Below, piece after piece: positions 10,168 through 18,345 of a DNA stretch of 64,000 nt. Both the position numbers and the translations under genes were made by a program. Origin of the DNA: JAEUKH01 sp964447205 (GTDB taxonomy: Bacteria; Myxococcota_A; Polyangia; Polyangiales; Ga0077539); contig CAYUSB010000023.1 in the NCBI GenBank assembly GCA_964447205.1, forward strand, positions 61,629-125,628. Reading direction: 5' to 3'. The notes under the pieces are model-generated. The model had not been told where the DNA came from, did not search any database, and saw only the letters and a list, made by a program, of their open reading frames with translations. Every line of letters starts with the position of its first letter. The first letter of the stretch is position 1.

Positions 10168-10627
10168 GCCGGCAGGGAACCGCAGCCCCCATGGGCGCGT
10201 CAAGGCCCCTGTCCACCCCTGGGATTTGGAGTAGGGGGGACAGAAACTCCAACGGGTTCGCCGCGTCGAGCAGCCACCCCCTGGAGCTCCAGGCCCTCTT
10301 TCTCGTTGACAGATTCTATTTTGTGCGAGCCGACACGACGCCCCTGGATGCCGCGCGAGGCCTCGGCGGTCGACGCGGAGCTCGCTGGTACCTGCCGCAG
10401 TTCTCGTTGTGGGTCCGCAGGTCGAGGCAGCGATCGGCGCAGAGCGACTGGCCCGGCAGACCAACGCCCGCCGTTCATTCCAAACCCACGTCGGAACACG
10501 GGCCGCCGTACATTCCAAACCCACGTCGGTCCAAAAAGGGCCGCGGCGGTGGCCGAGAAATACCCGACGGTCGTGCCTACCCCTGCCAAATGCCTGATGG
10601 TGACGACCCAGGTGCCGCCCTTCTGCA
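10168..10627. other. intergenic region with a short direct repeat
   Basis: About 460 bp without a convincing gene. It holds two copies of a 27-bp repeat at 10468 and 10503. The frames open on either strand have no recognisable family and look like GC-driven shadows. Promoters for the flanking genes may lie here, but none is clear. Confidence 0.5.
10468..10529. repeat. two 27-bp direct repeats, 35-bp period
   Basis: Copies at 10468-10494 and 10503-10529 share the core cattccaaacccacgtcgg and its left flank, with one t/a difference. Two copies with an 8-bp spacer do not make a CRISPR. They lie immediately left of the accessory island. Confidence 0.8.
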
Positions 10628-10867
10628 ATGGCGATCTTCGAGGTGATGGCCGAACAATTTCGGGGGTGCGTGAACAATCCGGACGAGGCGACGCGGTGTT
10701 CAGCGCCGCTTTCCTCGGACTCTGTGTGCGACTACAACCACCCCGAGCGCGTGGGCGCGCCGATGAACTGCGTCCGATGGGCACAGGCGGTGGACTTCTG
10801 CATGTGGCACGGCGGCTGTGTCCCCATGGAGGCCGTCACCGAAGAGATCCGGCGCCTCCGCCCGTAG
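10628..10867 (+). pseudogene. fragment of an FGE-sulfatase (SUMF1) domain, truncated at both ends
   Basis: A 79-codon open frame whose middle reads PMNCVRWAQAVDFCMWHGG. This matches the FGE/SUMF1 core usually written HPVNCVSWEQAxAFCRWxGGRLPTEAEWE, with the preceding Cys-rich segment also typical. The match stops at VPMEA, where LPTEAEW would be expected. From 10831 the frame continues into the left copy of the 112-bp repeat that flanks the island and ends at an unrelated stop. The upstream half of the domain is also missing. So this is a remnant interrupted at the island boundary. A short expressed product cannot be excluded. Confidence 0.6.
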
Positions 10868-10943
10868 GGCCCAGTCGACGAGTTCAGGGGTCTCGCATCG
10901 GCGGGGTTGCCGCGCCCGAGCACCGCGTCAAGGTGCGCCGCCA
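10831..10943. repeat. left copy of ~112-bp island-flanking direct repeat
   Basis: Nearly identical to 24072-24183 in the same orientation, with about eight differences and one single-base indel. On the minus strand both copies encode the same C-terminal tail, AHLDAVLGRGNPADA, of an unidentified protein. On the plus strand both read AVTEEIRRLRP then stop. Confidence 0.85.
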
Positions 10944-11229
10944 CGTCGCGACCGCCCTCGAGCGCGCAGGTCTGGAGCGGCGACCCAGGCGAGGCTTGCC
11001 ATCGGCTTCGGAGTCGACTCGCAGACACTGCTGGAACCAGCTCCCTACCTGAGCCACGAGCACCCGGCCGTCCGCGCAAGACGCCCGCGATTCCGCACAC
11101 ACGACGTTCACGCGCAGCGCGAGCACCAGAGTCTGGAGGAAGTTCGCGCGCGCAGGGCGCAGGGCAGCATAATGCCCGGCGGCCGGAACCGATGTCCCCA
11201 CCAGGCGACGTCGGTCCGCGCGAGACTCC
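10868..11229. other. intergenic region, left end of the exopolysaccharide island
   Basis: About 360 bp. The first 75 bp belong to the flanking repeat. The rest has no gene I can support and no clear promoter or terminator. Confidence 0.5.
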
Positions 11230-11958
11230 GTGTCAACACTCCCTCCCCCGCCGTGCACGCGCCCCTCCCGCCCACCGGAGCCCCGTGCGCCCGGCTGGCT
11301 GCGCGGCGAGAGCTTCTTTGTCGCGTGGTACGGCGACCCGGCCGCGGCGCCCCGCGAAGCGGCGCGTGTGCGCGACGCGCGTCCCGCGTTCGTGGTCGTC
11401 GGCGCGGGGCTGCACGCGCGCCCCGAGGTGCCGGCGTTCTTCCGCGCGGGGGCGGTGCGCACAGTCGCGTACGTGGCGACGGCGTGGGGACGGCGCGACG
11501 CGTCCGACGTGGCGCGCGAGGCGGCGTGCGCGGGCGCGTCGGGCTACGACGGCGTGTTCTTCGACGAGATCGACCCCGCGGCCGATGGGTTCAACCGCGC
11601 CGCCGCGGCCGCCGCGCGCGCCGGGTCCGACCGAATCGTGGTGATGAACACCGGGCGGGCGGCGGTTCCCGACGCGCTCTTCGACGTGGCCGACGTGGTC
11701 TCGGTCGAGAACCAGTGGGACCGTGCCCTCTCGCCCGCGGGACTCCCCCCGTGGCGCTGGATGGCCGTGCAGGGCGACCCCGCGGCGCTTGCCGCCCCGT
11801 CGCTCGACGTGGCGCTTGCGCGGCTGGCGGCGTTCCGGGCGGCGGGGGGCGGGTGGTACTACTCGGGGCCCTGGGCGCCCGAGGGCTCGACGCACTGGCG
11901 TCTCGCCGACTGGCTCGAAGACTTCGCCGCCGCCGCGCGCGCCCTGCCCCCGCCGTGA
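11230..11958 (+). CDS. Spherulin-4 family (GH135-like) glycoside hydrolase
   Basis: 242 aa. The barrel pattern of Spherulin-4/Sph3 proteins is visible: WYGDP at the start of the domain, ARPAFVVVGAGL, AVRTVAYVATAWGRRDASDV, and the acidic active-site motif YDGVFFDEIDP (Asp-Glu pair). VVSVENQWD and GGGWYYSGPW follow. GH135 enzymes cleave galactosaminogalactan; the bacterial PelA hydrolase has a related role in Pel processing. The only in-frame start upstream of the domain is a GTG at 11230, with no good ribosome binding site and no signal peptide. The start may therefore be wrong or the 5' end lost. It lies in the same island and orientation as the deacetylase at 13483. Confidence 0.68.
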   Translation: MSTLPPPPCTRPSRPPEPRAPGWLRGESFFVAWYGDPAAAPREAARVRDARPAFVVVGAGLHARPEVPAFFRAGAVRTVAYVATAWGRRDASDVAREAACAGASGYDGVFFDEIDPAADGFNRAAAAAARAGSDRIVVMNTGRAAVPDALFDVADVVSVENQWDRALSPAGLPPWRWMAVQGDPAALAAPSLDVALARLAAFRAAGGGWYYSGPWAPEGSTHWRLADWLEDFAAAARALPPP

Positions 11959-11971
11959 GCGCGAAGGGCGT

Positions 11972-12871
11972 TCAACGCGGGCGCGACGCCGTCGGCCAGA
12001 TCGAGAGGGTAGGGCATCGGGACTGGGGCGGCGGGTGCCACGACCGTGGGGGGCACGCCGGGGCGACGGAGGGGCAGCGGGAGGGCGCGCGGGAGGCCGC
12101 CGCAGGCCGCCACGTCAGGACGCGTGCGCGGGGGACGGCCGGCTCGGCGGCGCGGCGGGGCACGCCCGGGAACACCGCGGCGAGGCCGGCGGTGAGGGCG
12201 TCGTGGCGGGCGGTGGTCCAGGCGGCGATGGGGCGGTCGAGGGCTGCCGCGAGGTCGCGCGCGCGCGTGAGGAGCCGCGCGACGTCGCCCGACCCGCCGG
12301 GCGTGAGCGGCGCGGCGAACCACACCCGCCGCGCGTGGACCTCGCGCACCACGGCCAGCGCGGGGCGCCCTCGCTCAGGCTGCACGGCGTCGAGCGAGAG
12401 GGCGAGCGTGGGCACGTCGCGGTAGGCCTCTCGCAGCGGTTCGGGGTCGGTGCGGGGCTGCTCGACCAGCTCGGCGTAGCGGGCGACGTAATACGCCAGG
12501 GCGTCGTCGGAGAGCCCGATGGAGTGCTCGGCGGCGAGGTCAGCCCGGAGCTGCGCGACGCTCTGCTTGCGCTCGGCGCGGCGCTGCCCGAGCCACGCGA
12601 ACACCTCCCAGTCGATCAGCCAGCGCGGGGGCGCGAGGCCCAGCTCCGCGCCCGGAGAGTACGTCCGGCGCGCGCCGGGGCACGACGGGTCGCCACAGTG
12701 CATCAGCTTGCACGTCACCTGGAGCGGCCCGCCGAACAGGTAGAGCCGGCGGTGTCGGTGGTCGCAGATGCGCATCGGCCGCGCACACACGCCGCACGGG
12801 CGCTCCTCGTCGGAGGGTTCGAGGATCAGCTTGCGAAAGACGGATCCGGCAGGCCAGCGGTGAGCAACCAT
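11972..12871 (-). pseudogene. N-terminal part of a DDE-type transposase, C-terminus lost
   Basis: 299 codons. The N-terminus has zinc-binding-like cysteines (CGVCARPMRICDHRH, LMHCGDPSCPG). ALSLDAVQPERG and AWTTARHDALTAGLAAVFPG resemble the first and second catalytic blocks of a family whose next block normally reads HRYCQNHFLRDLA. Here the sequence after FPGVPR becomes Arg/Pro/Ala-rich and unrelated, so the third acidic block and the C-terminus are missing. No terminal inverted repeats were found. It lies between the Spherulin-4 and deacetylase genes, on the opposite strand, and is a sign of past mobile DNA. Confidence 0.6.
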
Positions 12872-13482
12872 CGGTCTCCTCGGCAGCGCTTCGCGTCGTT
12901 GCCCGTTAGCCTACGACCGTTGACGCATTGAGACCATTACCATTTCGCGCGTGGCGGTTCAAGTACTACGACGCCCTATTTCAACGCGGAATGCGCGGTG
13001 CGGAGGTGCACCGTAAACCTACAAGTAAGGGTGGGTGATCGGCTGTCGCCCCATCGGCCTACACGACAGGTGGACCGCGCAGGGCGGCGCCACGAGCTGA
13101 CGGACGAGCGCTTAGCCTTCAAGCGGCAACCGCGACGGAGGCGACAAGTGGGTTATCACGGGCATTCGTTGAGGGTTTAGCCTTCGAGCGGAGGACCCTG
13201 TTTCTACGAGAGATCCAATGCGGTGAGCGCGCTCACGGTCTTTGTCGATTTTCAACGAACACGCTTGACCCTCGGTTTGAGAAGGGGGATGAATGACATC
13301 GTCACCGGCGCCCAACAGATAGGGACGGGAGGCGCACCGCGGCACCACCCCTGCGGGACGTCGGCGGAAAGAAACAGCGGGGTCACCGACGGTCGGCGGC
13401 CCCTCACGTCCATTCATCCCTTCGCGGCGCCGCACGGTCCGCGAGCCAACGGGGACGTCCGCGCGTGCGACGGAGAAGCGTC
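12872..13482. other. 610-bp intergenic region upstream of the deacetylase gene
   Basis: No gene supported. It contains two 17-bp near-repeats, (c/t)ttagccttc(a/g)agcgg, at 13110-13126 and 13175-13191. It is less GC-rich than its surroundings between about 12930 and 13300. A TTGACC at 13265 could be a -35 element, but no matching -10 is evident. It probably carries the promoter of the deacetylase gene. Confidence 0.45.
13472..13475 (+). promoter_or_regulatory. ribosome binding site deciding the deacetylase start
   Basis: GGAG seven bases before the ATG at 13483. It favours this start over the ATG at 13465 and places a lipoprotein signal peptide at the very N-terminus. Confidence 0.65.
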
Positions 13483-15471
13483 ATGAACAAGCGTTGGTCC
13501 AGCGTCCTCGGTCGTTTGAGCCTCGCGGCCTCGGTCTGCTTCGCAGCGCAGGGCTGCTACCAGGGCCCCGACGTTGAATCGACCTCTCAAGCGGTTCGGT
13601 CCTCGGAGGTCCATCGCGGCCCGGGCTCGGTCCATCGCGGCCCGGGCTCGGTCCATCGCGGCCCGGTCTCGGTCGAGCACGGCCGCTCGCGGCCCCAGAC
13701 CCTGGTGTCGACCACGTCGTCCAGGTCGTCGGCGCGCGTCGCCCCCTCCCTGACGCTCCCCCCGCGCAGCGCGCGGATCCTGGTGATCTCGGCCGACGGC
13801 TCGGAGGCCGCCCTCCCCGCGATCCGCCAGGCGCTCGATTACCTCGGCACGCCCTACACCGTCCGCATCGCGACCACCGCGGGGCCGCTCACCGCCAACC
13901 AGCTCTCGGTTGACGGGCGCGGGAACTACCAGGGCGTGATCCTGACGACCGCGAGCCTCGCCTTCTACGACGGATCCGGCTGGCGCAGCGCCCTCAGCCC
14001 CGACGAGTGGCAGGTACTCTGGAACTACGAGGCCACGTACGCGGTGCGCCAGGTCTCCTGGTACACGTACCCCACGCCGGAGCTCGGCTTCGCCTGGGGC
14101 ACCTCGGTCGACACCAGCGCCGTCGCCCTCGAGGTCAAGGTCACCGACGCCGGGCGGCAGGTGTTCCCGTACGTGACGCCCAACGCCCGGGTCGCGGTGC
14201 GCGACGCATACACCTACCTCTCGGTCGCCGCCGACCCGACGGCCACACCGCTGCTCACGGACGACGAAGGGCACGCCCTCGCCCTGGTCAACCGCTACCC
14301 CGACGGCCGCGAGAACCTCGCGCTCACCTTCGACTCGAGCCCCCACCAGGTCCACGCCCTTGTGTTCTCGTACGGCGTGATCGACTGGGTGACCCGCGGG
14401 CTGTTCCTCGGCGCGCGCCACACGTACCTCTCCGCCCAGGTCGACGACATCTTCCTCGGCAACGACCTCTACACCGGCGGCGAGTACCGGATGACCGGCG
14501 ACGACCTGCGCGCCGCGGTCGCCTGGCAGCGCGCCCTGCAGGCCCGCCCGGCCAGCGCCGGACTGCGGCTCGACATGGTCTACAACGGCGAGGGCACTGT
14601 CGCCGGCGAGTACCCCTCCGACACGCTCACCCCCGCGGCGAGCTCGCTCCAGGGCGAGTTCAAGTGGATCAACCACACCTACTCGCACCTGAACCTCGAC
14701 GCCGTCGACTACGCCACCGCGTTCGACCAATACCGCGACAACATCCAGGTCGCCCAGCGCATGCGCTTCTCGGCCTTCACCCGCACGAACCTCGTCACCG
14801 GCGAGGTCTCCGGGCTCTTCAACCCCGCCGCCATGCAGGCCGCGGCGGACGTGGGCGTGCGCTACGTCGTCTCCGACACCTCGCGCCCCGGCCAGGACAA
14901 CCCCTCCCCCAACGCCGGGATCTACAACGCCCTGGCGCCCTCGATCCTGATGATCCCGCGGCGGCCGACCAACCTCTTCTACAACGTCTCGACGCCCGAG
15001 CAGTGGGTCGCCGAGTACAACGACTTCTACCGCGTCTTCTGGGGCCGCGACCTGTCCTACAGCGAGATCCTCGACCGCGAGACCGACGTGCTCCTGCGCT
15101 ACATGCTCCGCGGCGAGATCGACCCGTGGATGTTCCACCAGTCCAACCTCCGCGCGTACGACGGCAGCCACACCCTGCTCGGCGACCTCATCGCCCGGCT
15201 GCTCGAGCGCTACAACGCCCTCGTCACCCTGCCCGTCGTCAGCCCCACCATGGACGAGACCGGCCGCCAGGTGGCGTCCCGCATGCGCTTCAACGCCTCG
15301 GGCGTGACCGCGACCATCGTCCCCGGCCAGAGCATCACCCTCACCGCCCCGCGCGCCGCCGTCGTGCCCGTCACCGGCCTCGCCTCCCGCGGCGCCGAGT
15401 CGTACGCCGGCGAGACGATCTCGTACGTCAACCTCTCGGCCGGCGCCTCAGTCACCCTCCGCCTCGAGTAA
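13483..15471 (+). CDS. Agd3-like (CE18) polysaccharide deacetylase lipoprotein
   Basis: 662 aa. The signal peptide ends in FAAQGC25 (lipobox-like), followed by a 7-residue repeat (VHRGPGS three times). An N-terminal region (about 97-310) starts ARILVISADGSEAALPAI. A deacetylase domain then carries QVDDIFLG (Asp321-Asp322) and NHTYSH (His398, His402), the metal-binding Asp and His-X3-His motifs. PWMFHQSNLRAYDG lies later. This arrangement is that of Agd3, the fungal galactosaminogalactan N-deacetylase, and its bacterial relatives. It would partially de-N-acetylate an aminosugar polymer in the periplasm or at the cell surface. Its stop is 7 bp from the stop of the convergent membrane-protein gene. 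Confidence 0.78.
   Translation: MNKRWSSVLGRLSLAASVCFAAQGCYQGPDVESTSQAVRSSEVHRGPGSVHRGPGSVHRGPVSVEHGRSRPQTLVSTTSSRSSARVAPSLTLPPRSARILVISADGSEAALPAIRQALDYLGTPYTVRIATTAGPLTANQLSVDGRGNYQGVILTTASLAFYDGSGWRSALSPDEWQVLWNYEATYAVRQVSWYTYPTPELGFAWGTSVDTSAVALEVKVTDAGRQVFPYVTPNARVAVRDAYTYLSVAADPTATPLLTDDEGHALALVNRYPDGRENLALTFDSSPHQVHALVFSYGVIDWVTRGLFLGARHTYLSAQVDDIFLGNDLYTGGEYRMTGDDLRAAVAWQRALQARPASAGLRLDMVYNGEGTVAGEYPSDTLTPAASSLQGEFKWINHTYSHLNLDAVDYATAFDQYRDNIQVAQRMRFSAFTRTNLVTGEVSGLFNPAAMQAAADVGVRYVVSDTSRPGQDNPSPNAGIYNALAPSILMIPRRPTNLFYNVSTPEQWVAEYNDFYRVFWGRDLSYSEILDRETDVLLRYMLRGEIDPWMFHQSNLRAYDGSHTLLGDLIARLLERYNALVTLPVVSPTMDETGRQVASRMRFNASGVTATIVPGQSITLTAPRAAVVPVTGLASRGAESYAGETISYVNLSAGASVTLRLE
13610..13672. 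repeat. 21-bp tandem repeat, three units, within the deacetylase gene
   Basis: Three in-frame copies of tccatcgcggcccgggctcgg, the third with one change. They encode the linker between the lipid anchor and the folded part of the deacetylase. Confidence 0.9.
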
Positions 15472-15478
15472 CCCCTCC

Positions 15479-16783
15479 TCAACCTGCAGGCGGCCGCAGC
15501 GAACGGCGCGACGCCCGCCCGCCGAGCCCCGCCCCCGGCGCACGCCGCAGGGGGAACAGCCCCATCAACGTCAAGGCCGCGACCCCGAGCAACGACCACA
15601 CCGGCAGCGCCAGCGCCGGAAGCACCGTCGCCCACCCGCGCGGCGCGAGCGCACCCCACGTCGCCGCCGTGAGGATCAGCGCCCCGAGCGCCCGGCGAGC
15701 CCGACGCGCGGCGTGATGCCTCCGGGGCCCCCGCACCAGCATCAGCAACACCGCCACCGACGCGCAGCCCGCGACCAGCGCCGGCGACGTCGGCCCGGAC
15801 GCGGCGCCCGCCCCGACAAGCCCCCGCCCCCCGATCGCCAGAAACGCCCCCAGCGTCTCGCCCAGCGCCAGCGGGAGCAGCGCCGGGAACCATCGCGCGC
15901 GAGGCAGCCGTCGCCGGGCCCCCACGCTCGCCACCGCGCTCGCAACCCAGGCGAGAACGCCGCCCGCGGGGTGCGTCAACGACGAGAGCAGCACCACCCG
16001 GGGCAGACGCCCCGCATGCCCCGTCGCACCGAGCGGCGAGGCGCATCCCCACGCCGCCACCAGCGGGGCCGCCCACGCGAGCGTCGGGCGCTGCCCCAGG
16101 ACCACCGCTGCCAGAGGTGCCGCGCCCACCACCGCCGCCGGCCAGCGCCCCACGCCGGGCGCCAGCCGCACCAGGAGCGCCCCCGCGAGCGACGCGCACA
16201 GCCACGCGATCGCCGCGCCGAGCGCCGGCCCGCACGCCCGCGGCGGGAGCCCGACGAGCGCGCCCGCCCACACCGAGAGCATGTCCGTAGAGCCGTCGGG
16301 GGCCCGGCCGATGAACGCCGCCGACGCGACGCACGCCGCCAGCAGCGCCGCCCTGCCCGCCCACGCCACGCGCGCCTGCAGCGAGTGCCGGCCGTCGTCG
16401 GCCCGCGCCGCCGCGTCGAGGGTCTCACGCACCCTCGCTCGCCAGTCCGCCCGCATTGATGACACGAGCCGGTCGGCGCGCGAGGCGCGGCCCGCACGGG
16501 CGCTCACGTCCCGCAGCGACGGCTCGCGCCGCCGAAGCCGCGACGCCCAGATGACCACCGCCAGCATCCCCAGCAGCGCGCCGCGGGAGACCGCGCCGAC
16601 GCACCACAGCAGCGTCATCGCGGAGCACAGAAGCAGCGCCGCTCGAAGGTGGCGCGCGACGCCGTCCCGCGGCAGGGAGCGGTCGGGCGCGAGGTGGGCG
16701 AGGTTGTAGAGCAGCGCGCCCCAGAGCAGGAGCCTCGCCGCGAGCAGGACCTGCACGGTGCGATGGAAGCCTTCAGGGTGCAT
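15479..16783 (-). CDS. polytopic membrane protein of the exopolysaccharide locus, family not recognised
   Basis: 434 aa with roughly ten to eleven hydrophobic segments, for example VLLAARLLLWGALLYNLAHL, LLLCSAMTLLWCVGAV, ALGAAIAWLCASLAGALLV and WSLLGVAALTLMGLFPL. A cytosolic Arg-rich stretch (about 75-130) follows the first helices. The ATG at 16783 is five bases after the PelG-like stop and gives MHPEGFHRTVQ; the longer upstream frame overlaps PelG and is rejected. It is the last gene of a four-gene minus-strand operon, so it probably serves polymer synthesis or transport, a place taken in Pel systems by PelE or PelD membrane parts. I see no homology that proves this. Confidence 0.65.
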   Translation of the reverse strand: MHPEGFHRTVQVLLAARLLLWGALLYNLAHLAPDRSLPRDGVARHLRAALLLCSAMTLLWCVGAVSRGALLGMLAVVIWASRLRRREPSLRDVSARAGRASRADRLVSSMRADWRARVRETLDAAARADDGRHSLQARVAWAGRAALLAACVASAAFIGRAPDGSTDMLSVWAGALVGLPPRACGPALGAAIAWLCASLAGALLVRLAPGVGRWPAAVVGAAPLAAVVLGQRPTLAWAAPLVAAWGCASPLGATGHAGRLPRVVLLSSLTHPAGGVLAWVASAVASVGARRRLPRARWFPALLPLALGETLGAFLAIGGRGLVGAGAASGPTSPALVAGCASVAVLLMLVRGPRRHHAARRARRALGALILTAATWGALAPRGWATVLPALALPVWSLLGVAALTLMGLFPLRRAPGAGLGGRASRRSLRPPAG

Positions 16784-16788
16784 GCGGC

Positions 16789-18345
16789 TCAGTACGCGGC
16801 GTAGTAGCGGTGGTCGATGCGCGCGAAGAAGCGCCGCGCGCGCATCATCATGCCCGCGGTGAACACCACGGCGCCGGCGGTCATCCCCGCGGCGGCGGCC
16901 TCGGGGGCCCACAGGCGCGAGGCCACATACCCGACCACCGCCGCGGTGCCCACCGCGGGCCAGAGCGCGCGCAGCACCGCTTCGCCGCGGGCCAGGGTGA
17001 AGAACCAGAGCGAGAGCAGCAGGCCCCAGGAGAGCACCTGGAAACCCGCGCCAAGCCACAAGAACGTGCGCGCGACGGCCGGGTCGAGTACCGAGGCGGC
17101 GAGTCGGTGGGCAAGTCCGCGCGCGGCGAGGTGGCGCGGCACCGCCCACGCGAGCGAGAGGTTGGCCGCCGAGACGGTCGTCAGCAGCGCGAACGAGCGC
17201 GCGCCGAAGCGCTTCATCGCCGCGCGGAAGTCCCCGCGCTGCCCGACCTTGAGCCCGTGCTGCAGGCTCTCAAGCCGCTCGTTGAAGGCGTGCACGAAGT
17301 GCTCGAGGAGGCTCATGGGCAGCACGAAGCTCGCGAGCGCCCACTCGGCGCCGAGCTCGTAACCGGCGTGGAAGCGCAGCAGCGCGGGCGCGGCGTGGGC
17401 GGGCGCGGTCCAGACCATCGCGCGGTCGAGGAAGATCAGCAGGAAGTACCCGAGGCCGTACACGATGAACGTGAGGTTGCTGCCGAGGATCACGTCGAGC
17501 CGACGCGCCCGCGAGCGGGCAGCGCTGCCGGGCGGCGGCGGGCCGAGCCGACGGGCGACCAGGAGCAGCGCCGCCAGCGCGACCGTGAGGATCATCCCGA
17601 GCTGCGCGCCGTGCACCGACGCGCCCTCGAACCGCACGAGGGCGCCGACCGCGATGGCGCCGAGCGTGGTGAGCGCCAGCGCCTGCACGCGCATCGCCAG
17701 CGCCTGCATCGCCGCGACCGAGACCCAGAGCCATCCGAGCGAGATGAAGTACGCGAGCGCGAGCGCGAAGAGCCGCCACGGGAGCGGCTCGAAGAGGAGC
17801 TGCAGCGCGACGGCGGTGGCGACGCAGGCCGCGCCCAGGGCGAACCCGACGCGCAGCAGGTCGCCGAGCACCTCGCGCAGGCGGGCCCCATCACGGGCGG
17901 GGTCGAGCACGTGCGCCTGCCGCCCGATGGTCATCACCATCGCCCCGGTGGCGACGAGGCTGGCGATCATGGCGAGCCCGACCGCGGTCGCCTGCGACTC
18001 GTCGTAGTCGAACGAGCCCACCAGCCAGTGCCGCGTGGCGAACCCGACCGCGAGTTGCGCGAGCATGGGCCAGGCGAAGAACGACCCGCGCAAGAGCCGC
18101 CCGACGAACGCGAGCCACGGGCGCACGACGCCGTCGCGCGGCGGCATCGAGGATGGCCGCCACCGGGGCAGGGCGTGGAACACCTGCTCGGCGAACGCGA
18201 AGAGGTCGGGGCAGCCGAAGCGCTCGCGGGCGTCCTGGTCGCGCAGGCCTTCGGCCTCGAGCAGGGCGGCGACGGTCCACACGTCGAGCGGGCGGCGCGC
18301 GGTGGTCGCGAGGACCTCGGCCCAGTGGCGCGCCGGGTCGCTCAC
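16789..18345 (-). CDS. PelG-like polysaccharide transport membrane protein
   Basis: 518 aa with about twelve transmembrane segments, for example FFAWPMLAQLAVGFAT, VGLAMIASLVATGAMVM, LFALALAYFISLGWLWVSV and LLTTVSAANLSLAWAV. A soluble N-terminal stretch of about 85 residues precedes them. Size, topology and position directly after a PelF-type glycosyltransferase argue for PelG, the inner-membrane partner of PelF, but the sequence is diverged and an MATE/Wzx-like flippase cannot be excluded. It starts with GTG (18343-18345) overlapping the PelF TGA as GTGA, so it is translationally coupled. Confidence 0.6.
   Translation of the reverse strand: MSDPARHWAEVLATTARRPLDVWTVAALLEAEGLRDQDARERFGCPDLFAFAEQVFHALPRWRPSSMPPRDGVVRPWLAFVGRLLRGSFFAWPMLAQLAVGFATRHWLVGSFDYDESQATAVGLAMIASLVATGAMVMTIGRQAHVLDPARDGARLREVLGDLLRVGFALGAACVATAVALQLLFEPLPWRLFALALAYFISLGWLWVSVAAMQALAMRVQALALTTLGAIAVGALVRFEGASVHGAQLGMILTVALAALLLVARRLGPPPPGSAARSRARRLDVILGSNLTFIVYGLGYFLLIFLDRAMVWTAPAHAAPALLRFHAGYELGAEWALASFVLPMSLLEHFVHAFNERLESLQHGLKVGQRGDFRAAMKRFGARSFALLTTVSAANLSLAWAVPRHLAARGLAHRLAASVLDPAVARTFLWLGAGFQVLSWGLLLSLWFFTLARGEAVLRALWPAVGTAAVVGYVASRLWAPEAAAAGMTAGAVVFTAGMMMRARRFFARIDHRYYAAY

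Noticed and set aside
10468..10529. Two direct repeats considered as a minimal CRISPR
   Set aside because: Only two copies, an 8-bp spacer and no cas genes anywhere in the window.
10818..12425. 535-codon plus-strand frame over the left island end
   Set aside because: Arg/Ala-rich, overlaps the Spherulin-4 gene in another frame and shows no protein family.
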